The notes under the pieces are model-generated. The model had not been told where the DNA came from and ran no database searches. It saw nothing but the letters and a program-made list of their open reading frames with translations. This document shows positions 1-10,492 of a stretch of 64,000 bases of DNA, piece by piece. Source of the stretch: Mesorhabditis belari (Eukaryota; Nematoda; Chromadorea; Rhabditida; Rhabditidae); contig CAUEEP010000133.1 of the NCBI GenBank assembly GCA_958450365.1, forward strand, positions 124,001 through 188,000. Reading direction: 5' to 3'. The position numbers and the translations under genes were made by a program. How positions within the stretch are numbered: the first letter of the stretch is position 1; every line of letters starts with the position of its first letter.

Positions 1-1000
1 CCACATATCTTTCCAAAAATAAAAGGATTACAAGTCTCAGCCAATAAGTGTTGATACTATTAGAAAGCTCTGAATCTCCTCTACAAAATAGTTCAAAAAG
101 ATTTTGAATTCGATTGATTATTGGGGATTTGGGTGACTTTTAAGTTCAAAGGTTTAAAATGACCATTTCCTGGAAAATATGTTTCTGGTAATAGCCTCGC
201 CATTCGTTGCATGAGTTTTTGCTGCCCCTACGGACCGAAATCCTTGGGATGAATCCAAAAATTCACAGCGGCTCCCTTCAGCACCCTTTTACGGGCACTT
301 GGGATCCCATCTCGACCGACAGAGAACCTGCCATAATGGTCAAGATGGGCCGGAACTGGGTTTGCCAATTCTACAGCCGAGGTTAGTTTTGGGAAGCGGT
401 GACCACATGGGGCAGACAACGGATTGGTTACCGGATGACCCAAAATGGACGCTTCCGGTTAGCAAAGTGAAAAGGGAACGATATCTGGAAGCGAAGTATG
501 CCAGATCGAGCGCGATTGTGCTCGCGCACAGCGAACACAAAGCTATCTTCTTTTTTGCCTTTTAAATTTCAAAAACTTCAAATTTTTGAACAGAAAAATT
601 GCACCCGGGGTTTTCGGGGTTGGGGAATCGATTGACAGTCTTAGTTTTTATGCTTTTCTTATACAAAATCAATCTAAAATCAGTGATTGCAATACATTTC
701 CCATTGAAGAACGATTCTAATCTCTCAAGTGATATCTCATCTCTTCTTTGTAGCTTATGTTTTTCAATTTAAACATCTTGAAAACCTTTAAACAGCAGCT
801 ATTTCAAGAGCTCTTTTCGTGAATCGAGTAAATCTTACACCTTATATCGAAATGAAAGTGATGGGAATGAAAACAGCGCTCACTTATCTTTCCAAAAATA
901 AAAACATTGTAAGCCTCAGCCAATAAGTGTTATATACTATTAGAAAGCCCTAAATCTCCTCTACAAAATAGTAAACTCTAATACAAGCACCGTACAGCCG
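1..1000. repeat. Non-coding start of window with a ~100-bp direct repeat
   Basis: The first ~100 bases recur, slightly diverged, at about 883-980: both contain ATCTTTCCAAAAATAAAA, then CAGCCAATAAGTGTT and CTCCTCTACAAAATAG. Between them, 200-560 is visibly more GC-rich and open on both strands (66-88 codons), but I recognise no protein there and see no convincing splice sites. At about 964-1003 a fragment with GCGTAGTC resembles one end of the TACCGTAAATACTG inverted-repeat family described below. Confidence 0.5.
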
Positions 1001-1317
1001 CGTAGTCTATCTTCATTTTAGTAATCTAAATTAATAGTGACCAAAAATCCATCACATTTTTAATGACGAACAATTTTTGATCTTTTTTTAGGAATTAATC
1101 GTTTTTCGCAGACATCGCGTTTTCCGAAATCAGGCTGATTTTTCAGACTGATTTTTCGAAGTGAATTCAAACTTTGATACCATTTTTATCACCAACTTTG
1201 TGAGCATTTGGCCACTAATCGCATTCCAGGAAGCCGATCAAGAAAATAATCAAGAGAAGTAAAACTAAGCGGAAATTCACCGTAAACTTGCCTTTTTCAC
1301 TCATTTACTATTCTCGA

Positions 1318-1521
1318 ATGCATTCAGCTAACATTTTTTGGATTTTATTGTTAGCTTTTCGATTTGAGTTAATCAGGGCAAAGTGCAACGGTGAAGGTGT
1401 TAGCTTTAACGAGAATGATCCAGCTTTACAATACTCGGGAACTCAACTGAGTGCTGCTAAACAACAAAGTACGGGGTTTTATGGTTTACTTGACAACATA
1501 TCATCTAAAATGTTATCGTAA
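1318..1521 (+). CDS. First exon of a secreted protein (signal peptide)
   Basis: The reading frame starts with Met-His-Ser-Ala and a hydrophobic stretch (IFWILLLAFRFELIRA), then a Cys-containing mature start (KCNGEGVSFNENDPAL). An upstream in-frame Met lies at 1288; the later one gives a more conventional signal peptide. This is probably the 5' exon of the secreted protein whose further exons lie at 3.0-3.3 and 4.3-5.7 kb, but I could not join the exons with certain phases, so the link is inference from order, strand and secretory character. The intervening sequence is filled with inverted-repeat elements and a mariner relic. Confidence 0.4.
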   Translation: MHSANIFWILLLAFRFELIRAKCNGEGVSFNENDPALQYSGTQLSAAKQQSTGFYGLLDNISSKMLS

Positions 1522-1835
1522 ATCGAAATAGTCACTCACAAGTCTCACTATTTTATTATTTTATGTGACTATGCAACATTTTGGTTGATCACTGATTGTT
1601 TCTAAGCTTCAGCAGATCTTTTTCTCTTTATTCTCGATACTAATAACTAATAACTAACAACGGTTTACTTTACGATTATATTTGAACATAACAAAATCAT
1701 CGTTTTTCAGCCATTTGCAGTGTTGTTGCTTGCGATGAGTGCTCGATCACACTCGATTTCTCTTATCTTTGTTCAGATGAAAAAGTAATTTTAAAAGCAT
1801 AGCCAAAAGCTATAATAAACTTTAAACACGTTAGC

Positions 1836-2053
1836 TACCGTATTTCTATAGTTTTCTATAATGCACCCTTTGATGCAATGCTTAACACTTTTAATGCTCG
1901 ATCTCTCAAGAACCGTTGATTAGAACTTCTTGCTGAAAATTATAGCTGATAAGTAAAGCTTTTAAATGAAAAACATTTTGAGCACACAGAAAGAACGGAT
2001 AGCTTTATATATAATCATTTGCATGGGTGCACTACTATTATAGAAAATACAGT
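1836..2053. mobile_element. MITE, family 2 (TACCGTATT...AATACAGTA), diverged copy
   Basis: A 218-bp element starts TACCGTATTTCTATAG and ends GTGCACTACTATTATAGAAAATACAGTA-like, forming inverted ends. Its interior (TGCACCCT, CTCTCAAGAACCGTTGATTAGAAC, TAGCTGA) is a diverged version of the three copies at 19.0-19.9 kb, so it belongs to the same family. Confidence 0.65.
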
Positions 2054-2409
2054 AATTCTTTATCAACATTTTCTATCTTCAAAATCGATTTCAGACAATC
2101 GACTTTTTGTCATGCAACATCGAGTCGAAAGATCTCCCATTCACGTTAACAAATAAAAACCTGGTTGATCTGAGTAATTGCTTGAAAAGGTATAGCATTG
2201 TCTTTTATTGATAAAGAAATAAATGATAAATAAGTTTAAGGGCAACCATCGGAAATTTGAGTCTAAAAAGTTGCACATGGGATTCCAAGGATAAGCAACT
2301 TGGGATCACTTGGGATATTCACTCGACAATCGATGCATCAACGATCGCTTTCCTGTTTCGTGTCAATCAATATATGAAAGGTGAGCTAGTGTGGTTGCTC
2401 TTTTAAATC

Positions 2410-2974
2410 TACCGTAAATGCTGTATTAAAATGACGCCCCTTTGACTCCTCGAAATCTTGACTTTAGACCCTCTTGTGGGGGTTCTATGGATAGATCTAG
2501 ACCTAAAACCTACTAAATCGGCAGTAAAATCGGCAGTAAAATCAGCAGTAAAATTTAAAACGTTATTTTTGAAAAAATATAAAAATAATTTTTTGAAAAA
2601 AAACAGAAGGGTCCCCCAGATTGATTTTTTTGGAGATTCAAAGGGGGTCGCGGGTAAGTCAATACCGTATTCTCTCTAATAATAGTGCACTCTTTAATAG
2701 TATTGCGGTCCAGGAGTGCACTCTCTAATAGTATTGCGGTCCTTTTGACATACAAAATAGTAGTGCGCACTACTATTAGAGAGAATACGGTAATTTCACT
2801 TTTAAACGTGTTTTTGTACGTTTTCGACAAAGGATCATTGTTTAAAATAGTTTTTAACGAATTCTAAATTTTTGCCTCATATGATCCCCCTTTACTTATT
2901 TTTGGATCCGTCGATTTTGAGGGGTTGAAAAATAGAAATAATAATTTCTACATTCTAATACAGCATTTACGGTA
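2410..2974. mobile_element. MITE, family 1 (TACCGTAAATRCTGTA ends), with a nested element
   Basis: A 565-bp element with inverted ends: TACCGTAAATGCTGTATTA on the left and CTAATACAGCATTTACGGTA on the right. The ends match the copies at 16.1, 17.8 and 51.0 kb. A second element of a different family (2663-2792) is inserted inside, so the family-1 insertion came first. No coding capacity is evident. Confidence 0.75.
2663..2792. mobile_element. MITE, family 2, nested short copy
   Basis: A 130-bp insertion bounded by TACCGTATTCTCTCTAATA and its inverse TATTAGAGAGAATACGGTA, within the larger family-1 element. It is shorter than the 204-223-bp copies at 19 kb and appears internally deleted. It also contains a repeat of GTGCACTCT with AATAGTATTGCGGTCC (seen twice). 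Confidence 0.75.
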
Positions 2975-3034
2975 AATTTACTTCATTGACCAGCTACTGT
3001 TGATAACTACTGTTGTTGACCAGCACATAACCCC

Positions 3035-3335
3035 TTTGATACTTTAGTTAACACCAGTTTCCTCCCAATACCGTTTACCACAAAGGTCGACAACTTCGAA
3101 TTCTCTCTTGCTGAGTCCTATCAAAACACCTGGATTGCTTTAGCTTTCGACCAAGGAATACTAAACTACATTGATCTGGAATCGGTTGAAATCTGAGCTC
3201 TTGGGTAAAACTTAACAATTCTATTTCAGAAAAACAACAACGAAACATGCAACTATGAGCTTTGGTTAGACAATCCTCCAGGAGATAATGGTGGATATCC
3301 AGACAAGCAGTTGCTCACGATCAAGTTCGTGATTT
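3035..3335 (+). CDS. Two internal exons of a secreted protein (same locus)
   Basis: An open stretch reads FTTKVDNFEFSLAESYQNT, then WIALAFDQGILNYIDLES. After a short intron ending TATTTCAG, an exon encodes KNNNETCNYELWLDNPPGDN and GGYPDKQLLTIKF. Phases are compatible if the first exon ends at GAATCG before a GTTGAA donor. I do not recognise the domain; the composition is that of a secreted extracellular domain with a free Cys. Most likely these are exons of the Thr-rich protein downstream, but they could be the 3' end of a separate gene. Confidence 0.4.
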
Positions 3336-3811
3336 AATTGTAAAGAAATATTGTTCGCGTGCTTGGTACTCTTCACTCAAGACACGTTATTTCTTGTTTC
3401 GAGATGTCTGATCTCACTTGAACTAAAAACACTTTATTCAATAGCCGACTGACTCGGAATTTTTGGGCTCTCACTTGAGCAATTTTCACACAAGATCGAC
3501 AATTGAATTAAAAGCGACGATAAAAAACAGAAACAATTTCGTCCTAATTAGGTCCTAATTCGTCCTAACTTTCACACAAAATGAGAGGAAAGCAGAAAGA
3601 AAGAAAAAAGATAACAAAGATAACAAAAAAGATAACAAAGAAAAAAAGATAACAAAAAAACAAAATGAACAACAGTTGCCTTATATAGGCTTTAACACAA
3701 GATACTCAGCTAACAAGCTACAAAACAATAAATGATTTGGGGCTTTACTCTATGACTCTAAGCTTGGAAAATCTGCCCAAGAATCGCATAATTCTATTTA
3801 TGGTGCCCCTG

Positions 3812-4160
3812 GCGGGCCTATGGCGAAAGTAGTATTAGCGAAAGCCAATGTTATCGATGGTTTGAGCGATTTCGAAGTGGAAACGAGAGCCTAGAAGATG
3901 AGCATCACGAAGGACGTCCTCGATAGCTGGATGAGTCTCAACTTTTGCAAATTATCGAAGAAGATCCCACTTGCACCACTCGGGAGTCGTCGGAAATGTT
4001 CAATGTTCATCATAGCACCATTGAAGAGCATTTACATTTGATTGGAAAGCAAAAAAGATGCGGAAAATGGGTTCCATTTGAACTGACCCTCAATCACAAA
4101 ATTGCCCGTATGAACACCTGTTCAATTTTGGTTCAAAAACAATAAATGACAATAAATAGA
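3812..4160 (+). pseudogene. Decayed mariner transposase fragment
   Basis: Conceptual translation shows the N-terminal part of a mariner-type transposase: WFERFRSGNESLEDEHHEGR, then after an in-frame stop LDESQLLQIIEEDPTCTTRE, the helix-turn-helix region with STIEEHLHLIGKQKRCGKW and VPFELT. The order and spacing match the second DNA-binding helix-turn-helix and the linker (VPHELT-like) of mariner transposases. At least two in-frame stops and the absence of the DDD catalytic domain make it non-functional. It sits between exons of the secreted-protein locus. Confidence 0.75.
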
Positions 4161-4310
4161 ATGAAGGCGCACCGATTTCCTCAATATTTGTCCAATTTTT
4201 AGGCTGCCAGAGTTAGTTAACTTTTTAGTGGCTATTCGCCACATTAATGTAGTTGATAGTTTAAAGAATTGAAAAAATCTAAAGCTAAATTTAAATAAAA
4301 TTTTTTAGAG

Positions 4311-5698
4311 AAACCGAACCACTAGTGGAGCAATATCTCGAAAACAGTCGCTACAGTCTCCAAATCCCGGCTGGCTGCTCGCCAACAATTCAACTCAGAC
4401 AGACTGACAAAGACGCTGGGGGTAGATTGTGTTTTTCTCTATAAAAATAGATAGAACAGTGACAACTTTATTCGATTTATTGAATGCATTGAATGCATTT
4501 CGATAGATTCAACTGTAAAAACACAATTTTTGTTAGTTAGATGCTAATCAACTAAACTTTTATGCTGGTATGATGAGGCACAGTCACTCTGTGAAGGGAC
4601 AGCCCTTGTCACGACACTCGGCTATCTCGACCCATACAACGAATTCCCTGATGATTATTATTTGAGCCGAATGATTTACTGCGGTACGTTTTTGCTTTGA
4701 AAATTAAGCAAAAGAATTCTATGTTACAGTAAGTTTTCTCTCGAACGTGACACTTGAGGTGATGAGGGTTGTCAATCATGAGGTTACGGTTAACCTCTTC
4801 GATGCTCAGCTTCAGTTAATTGGGAAGTTAGTGATCTTGCATGAAAAATAAATGAACAGCAACGTTTTTTTGAGACACATAAAGTTCGAATTGGCATTCG
4901 AAACTCAATATACCCAAATGCAAACTCATTTTTAGTTTTACGATCGATGCTGGGACTTTGAATACGACCTACGAGCTTTCGGACATCAGTGCCATTCAAG
5001 TGGGCCTTGATTTATAAATTGATTTCTAAATTAGTGACAATTTTGAGTAATTTACTCCAATGTTTGAAGTAATTGCTAATTAAATAAAGATCTTATTTTA
5101 CAAAAAATATTTTCAGCTCTACTGGTCTCCTCATGAAGCCACTAGTGATTCTGGGGTAGCCGCAAGAGTCCATGTGACAGGTGCTCATACACCCCCGACT
5201 ACAACAACTACTACAACAACTACTACAACAACGACTACAACAACGACTACAACAACAACTACTACAACAACTACTACAACAACTACTACAACAACTACTA
5301 CAACAACTACTACAACAACAACAACGACTATTTGGACGATTGGAACTGAAACGACGACCACTACAAGTACAGTTTAACTTATAGTTCTCGATGGTATTTG
5401 TTGGTCGCTAGTCGTTTGCTAAATGAAAAGGAGTCATTTTAAAAAAGTATGCCAAAAAATTACACGAAACAGTTATGAACGTGATATTTAGAAAAATATT
5501 ATAGAAAGTATCGATCGCACTACAACAACAATCCAGATTCTGACGCACCCAGATCCAGATTCTGACGAAACAACCCCTCCACCAACGACAACGGAAGAGT
5601 TAACATCAAGTCCAACTACAACTGAATTGACGACTACCAATGCGAATGCTTCTCAACTTTACTCTTTTGTTTTTCTTCTTGTTGTATTTCTGCTTTGA
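4311..5698 (+). CDS. Thr-rich, CUB-like, probably GPI-anchored secreted protein (3' part)
   Basis: Exons can be read in order. 4313-4422 encodes ETEPLVEQYLENSRYSLQIP and AGCSPTIQLRQTDKDAG. About 4575-4684 encodes SLCEGTALVTTLGYLDPYNE with YCG at its end. About 4741-4830 encodes SNVTLEVMRVVNHEVTVNLF. About 4935-5015 encodes FTIDAGTLNTTYELSDISAI. About 5117-5370 encodes LYWSPHEATSDSGVAARVHV followed by a long poly-Thr tract. The last exon (5512-5698) gives a Pro/Thr/Ser segment and a hydrophobic C-terminus (LYSFVFLLVVFLL) directly before the stop, as in GPI-anchor signals. The Cys-spaced beta-rich region resembles nematode CUB-like secreted proteins followed by a mucin-like stalk. An AATAAA lies about 55 bases downstream. 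Family assignment is tentative; secretion and the Thr-rich stalk are clear. Confidence 0.55.
5198..5330 (+). repeat. ACA/ACT trinucleotide repeat (poly-Thr coding)
   Basis: About 43 consecutive Thr codons, alternating ACA, ACT and ACG in a higher-order CTACTACAACAA pattern. Codon variation shows it is not a pure microsatellite. It encodes a stalk likely to carry O-linked glycans. Confidence 0.85.
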
Positions 5699-5759
5699 GA
5701 AATTACGTGTTAAAAGTTTATTTGTTGTGTGTCGCGACAAATTATGAAAACAGAATAAA

Positions 5760-6668
5760 ACAGAAACAAAGTACAGTACAGTAAAGCATTTTAGTCAATA
5801 CTCGAAATGCAGGCCGTTTTTTCGCTGATTTAATAAAATTGTTATTTCAGAAAAGACTTTTCTAAGCGAAAGTATAATATCGAATTTTGTTGTAAGGAAA
5901 TTTGACCTGTACTTCAGAAACTGTCTAGGTGTCATGATGATCGTTTTATTTGTGAAATTAGCATCTAATTGGGGATGTAGTCTACATTTTGAGTGTCCCC
6001 CTTTTGCCCCCTCGAAGTAGTCTGTAACAGAATGATAAAAATAAAACCAAGAAAAGTAACATACCTTTTAGTGACTTCGTCTTGGTCAGCATCTTGTACG
6101 GTGATCATCGATTCCACAAGTGAGGGCAGTAGTCGTTCTCTTCTCTTATTGCTATATATGACTCCCAAGCGGCTTAAAAACAAAATTATGCCAATATTTA
6201 GAATAAAAATGTGCTGAATTCAATGGTGATTCAATAAATTCAATAAAAATTATCAAAATCCGTCTTGTAGATTTTTTAAAATCGCATTTTATCAAAAAAA
6301 TCGGTCATTTTACACAGAAACGGTCAAACTCACCTGCATTTGGCCCTCCACTACTCGATGATGACAAAAAATTAGGAAAGCCCAGGGAGTAGACTTTGTC
6401 AAAATGTTGTCTGCGGTCATTTTGAGACCAAAATCGTATTAATTGGTCAACTCACAAAAAAGTTATAACATTTTGAAGACAAAAATGACGTTTGACGACT
6501 TTCTCCGCCCTAAAACGTGGATAATACCGTAACCCTTCCCATGGCGAAAAAAAACTACTTAAAGAGCGCTTGCAAAGAATTTTTTTTCAGTTTATTTTTC
6601 TTCTTTTTACGAGCTTTCTTTATCATTTTCATGTCATAATAATTGTTTCTTTTTTTAGATACCCAAAA
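5760..6668. other. No gene seen
   Basis: AT-rich sequence with only short overlapping open frames on opposite strands and no recognisable protein, splice pattern or element ends. Confidence 0.5.
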
Positions 6669-8147
6669 ATGAGTCGACCAAAGAAACGCAGCAAAATAGA
6701 AAAGCAAACGATCGAAACCAAGAGAGAGAAGCAGTGGATGAAGGTTTCAAGCCAACTTAAGATGGAAAGGATTAGAACAAGCAAAAAGGAGATTAGTAGA
6801 ATCAAAAAACGCAAACGCGTTGAAATGTTGCAGAAGCTTCGTTTAGCCCGAAACATTTATCGTCGTTACCTGAAAAAAACGACGTAGGCGTCCAATTGGT
6901 TGTGGATCTCTTCTTTCCCCTCTTGAAACATTGGCTTTGATGTCAAAATCTAAAATTACTCGTGATGCTCACAGAATGTATAGCCGTCCGACATCTCTTT
7001 TTTGCCAGCGAGTATCAAATGGACAGGACCCGGAAAGCTTCAGCACAATACGTCGATTATGAGATATCAGGGAACGCTATTGTATTGAAAGATCTATTTG
7101 CAGCAGAAAACATCAATTGAGTCAGCTGAACGATTCTGAAACGGAACGGTTGATTATAATGGGCGATAAGGGACTTAATAGTACAAAGTTAACACTTATG
7201 CTTCCAGACAAGAAACACAATCCTCAATCATGTTATAACCACTTGCTGTTTGAAAAGGAGGAGACGACCATCAAAACCTGCTAAAATACAGTAATATTGT
7301 CGACAAGCTCGCACCACTCAAAAGACAGATATTTTTGGGAGGTGATCTCAACTTTCTTGCAGCGTCATTTGATTGCATCAACTTACCCCTGCATTTGGTG
7401 TATATATAAAGTGGACAAATCCCTAAATCCAACAAAAGTTATCACGAATTTCGATAGACATCAATATTCTGTTCGAACAATCAAACACTTTGATGACATT
7501 CTGCAAAGAAAATCTGCCAAACCTGAAGAGAAGTTGGGCGTCTTTCGTCGATACATCCATCGTGTTGTATTCCTCCTGTGCTACACCTTAAACTTGGTTT
7601 TGTTAATTGCATTTTTAAAGCTATGGAAACAGAGGCTCGTGCAAGCCATTCAAAAGAAGGAGAGGCATTTGTACAATTGACTGAAAAATTGGGTCTGAAC
7701 AGAGAAAAGAGTAAATCTTACAAATCCGATGATTGAAGACCAAAGTAGAAAAAATTATGTGCAAATATAAACGCATTTCGACCGATTGTCAGTTCACTTG
7801 CCTACAAAAAGTTATGTGATTGTCTGGAGCTTTTTAATGAATTCTCGCGAACGATCGGATCTACAAAGAGCGTTCTATCGGACAAGGAAATCCAAGTAAT
7901 ACTTTCGGCTACAGACAACTTACTTAAAGCTATGGAACTAAAGAATATTGGACTAAAAACTGTCAAAGCCCACGTAGCAATTGAACACGTTCCCCTTTTT
8001 CTATCAACACATAAAGCGCTAGGGTCTGTGTCAGAAGAAGATCTCGAATGTCTTCATTCTGTCTTCAATCAGCTATGTAAGAGGAATAAACGCGCGGATG
8101 ATCTCGAAATTTATCTACATGCGGCAAGAACATACTCTATTTTTTGA
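6669..8147 (+). pseudogene. Decayed repetitive-element protein (GDKG...PCIWC type)
   Basis: Four collinear fragments in changing frames look like one broken protein. (1) A Lys/Arg-rich N-terminus, 6669-6887 (MSRPKKRSKIEKQTIETKRE). (2) About 6905-7283, including LETLALMSKSKITRDAHRMY and LIIMGDKGLNSTKLTLMLPD. (3) 7297-7680, with STYPCIWCIYKVDKS. (4) 7932-8147, with AIEHVPLFLSTHKALGSVSE then EDLECLHSVFNQL. From memory of the general pattern, repetitive invertebrate proteins carry GDKGG-STK, a CLWC-like Cys pair, and a C-terminal K-H-H...SE-E-H block in this order; I do not know a formal family name. Several stops and frame changes show decay. Confidence 0.45.
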
Positions 8148-8208
8148 TGCATTTGTTTTCATAATTTTTAAATAAACATACCTTTACACACTTGTCCTTG
8201 ACTGATCT

Positions 8209-8690
8209 TTACACACTTTGATCAGATTTGGTCAGCTCGTATTTTTCGCACCGTCTCCGACACATTTTTTCCCGGTCGTTAATTTGGTCTGTTGAAAGAA
8301 CGACATCACTAAATGAAATTTTAGTATAGATGGCTAAATTGACAAAGAAACTCAGAAAAGCATGGACCCCTTTGTCATTATCGAGCTTGAGAGGACCGGC
8401 GTTGTGGCTCTTGCACAGTTTCTCCGCTTGATCCATCGAATGAGTCACCACATTCATGTTCTAAAGCAAAATATTAGCGGATAAACAGTTAGATCATGTG
8501 TCATTAGAAAAAATCAAGTGTAACTTACAAGATGGCATCCAAGGACATCGCTTTGCTCTCATCCATCTCCGCATTCTCGCGGTTTTATGTATCCCGGCGA
8601 CGCAGTTGCACATCTGATCACCCACCATTTCGTTTACCTGTAAAGAAAAACATTTATTAAAGTACAAAATGTTAAAAAAAACTGCAAAAA
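8209..8690 (-). CDS. Unrecognised small ORFs, possible two-exon fragment
   Basis: On the minus strand an 82-codon frame (8209-8457) begins Met-Asn-Val-Val and contains EKLCKSHNAGPLKLDNDKGV. Upstream (about 8520-8640), after a plausible TTTACAG acceptor, a second frame reads VNEMVGDQMCNCVAGIHK and is followed by a GTAAGT donor. Joining the two at these sites gives an in-frame stop, so it is either not one transcript or is broken. I recognise no domain. It may belong to the adjacent decayed element. Confidence 0.2.
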
Positions 8691-8699
8691 GCAAAAAAC

Positions 8700-9452
8700 A
8701 GGTAGGGGCAACTGTGCTAAATCATGATTAAGTAGGGAAAAACAAGGCAATTTCGGCGTGGGACTGGTTTAGTTGCGTTTATTATGTTTTTTTTCTATCG
8801 GTAAAGCACACAAAAAATCTAAGTTACTGTTGAAATTTTAAAAATATCAAGAAATATCGAAAAAATGACTAGGGGACAAACAGGGGAGCAAAAGGGGACA
8901 TAGGGGGAGGGGCATTCGAAATGTCTAGGGTGTGGTCTACGGCAAGCGCTTCAAAAAAAGTCTTCGATAATTTCATAAACTGCCTCACATATCTAGCTTG
9001 ATTCTAATTCTGAAGAAAGCCTATGTGGAAACATTTATCATCATTTTGAAGTGATCCCAGTTGAATCGTTTCAAAGCTTGATGACTTTATTTCGTTGAGA
9101 GTACATATAGAAGAGAGGTTTGATCTGTTTGAACTTTTTGGCAAAGACAGATGGCTTTACAGTGATTGTCTTTCATCACAGTTTCAATTCCAAGATGGGA
9201 AAGGGGTGTACCTAATGAGTCAAAAAGAAAAACGAAAAGAGGGCAAACAAAGTGATCAGTGAACAAGTGAGGGGGGAAAAAGGGGGAAGCTAGGTGTCAA
9301 AATGACGATACCACAGATAAAAGAGATAAGAGAATGAAAGAAATGGCCTATAAATTAAAATCCACTTGATACTTGATCACACTTTTGGTGTTGGTTTTGC
9401 AAAATCCGTGAAATATTTACGTTTTGACGGTTTGCGTAAAATAATTGTGTTG
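8700..9452. other. No gene seen
   Basis: AT-rich stretch with purine runs (for example AGGGGACATAGGGGGAGGGG near 8893) and no convincing coding exons or repeats. Confidence 0.4.
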
Positions 9453-9460
9453 AAAGCTGT

Positions 9461-9837
9461 GGGGGTGGGACAAATGCGACCTTTTTTTTGCGCACCTGGA
9501 CATTTGCGCACCTTTTTTTTGCTGGAAAAGGCCTTAGGAAAGGTCGTAGAGCTTCGAAAATATTTCCATATAAGGGAATTGTATGCGTAGATTCCGAATT
9601 TCGACAAATCAGACCTCGCTGTCACGTCAAATTTGGGCTAAAAGGCAAAAACTACGCAACTTAACGCTTTTCCGCAGTTTTTGCCTTTTAGCCCAAATTT
9701 GACGTGTCAGCGAGGTCTGATTTGTCGAAATTCGGAATCTACGCATACAATTCCCTTATATGGAAATATTTTCGAAGCTCTACGGCCTTGCCTAAGGCCT
9801 TTTCCAGCAAAAAAAAGGTCGCATTTGTCCCACTCCC
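9461..9837. mobile_element. Foldback MITE, family 3, with 8-bp target duplication
   Basis: A 377-bp near-perfect palindrome. The left arm starts GGGGGTGGGACAAATGCGAC and the right arm ends GTCGCATTTGTCCCACTCCC; the arms meet around 9645-9680. Flanks carry the identical 8-mer AAAGCTGT (9453-9460 and 9838-9845), the target duplication size typical of hAT-type elements. A second full copy lies at 27528-27906 and a truncated one at 36082-36175. Confidence 0.85.
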
Positions 9838-9937
9838 AAAGCTGTTGAAGACTGTTGACAAGTATCATAAATTTTCGGTATTTTTCTGTGGGTGGTTTTT
9901 TGAAATACTCAGATTTTTGTATACTTAACCTTTTTCC

Positions 9938-10012
9938 CAGATGGTCGAGTGGTTAGAAGCCTTGTCCCTAGTTTGAGGGTCAAGGGTTCAATCCCGCTGA
10001 CTAGATTGCCAG
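9938..10012 (+). pseudogene. tRNA-like sequence (SINE head or tRNA pseudogene)
   Basis: An A-box-like block (TGGTCGAGTGGTTAGAAGCC) and a B-box-like block (GGGTTCAATCCC) stand about 30 bases apart, as in tRNA genes. The acceptor ends do not pair and the anticodon arm is not regular, so it is not a functional tRNA. It lies about 100 bases past the foldback MITE. Confidence 0.45.
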
Positions 10013-10142
10013 TGTTTTTTTCCAAGCAAATGAGTTGATCATATCAACATTTATTGTCAGGGGTTTTGTATTGTGTTTGTGTTAATATGCTGAATAAATG
10101 TATTATATAGATAGTGCTATTTCCAAAGTCTTTAGTCTTTTA

Positions 10143-10362
10143 GGGGTAGACTAGTTTCCGCAATTTTTTTTGCACAACAGGTGTCATTTGCGCAACTCGC
10201 TATAACTTTCTTCTAAGTGGGCCACTCTTTATGCTTTTGGTGTTATTTTGTTGCACTTATTGAGATCTACAAAATGAAACCAAAATCATAAAGATTGGCG
10301 CACTTAGAAAAAAGCTATGGCAAGCTGCGCAAAGGACCCAGTCGCGGAAACTAGCCTACCCC
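10143..10362. mobile_element. Short foldback element, family 4 (GGGGTAG...CTACCCC)
   Basis: A 220-bp element with imperfect inverted ends (GGGGTAGACTAGTTTCCGC versus GCGGAAACTAGCCTACCCC). Its interior arms also pair (CTTTCTTCTAAGTGGGCC with GGCGCACTTAGAAAAAAG). The flanking 8-mers GTCTTTTA and ATCTTTTA match at 7 of 8 positions, consistent with a hAT-like target duplication. It lies directly upstream of the acyltransferase gene. Confidence 0.6.
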
Positions 10363-10492
10363 ATCTTTTAAAAACAAATTAACTAACAAATGTAAGAATG
10401 TAAGCTACGCTTTGTAGCTTACAAAGCTTTTGAAGCTTTATTTATTATCTTTTTTCTCAATCGGTTGTCTACTTTGAATCTTTTTTAGATTA

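Noticed and set aside
228..565. GC-richer block with open frames on both strands, possibly coding
   Set aside because: No recognisable motif and no consistent splice sites on either strand.
9366..9928. Paired 74-82-codon frames on opposite strands
   Set aside because: Mirror images from the palindromic MITE.
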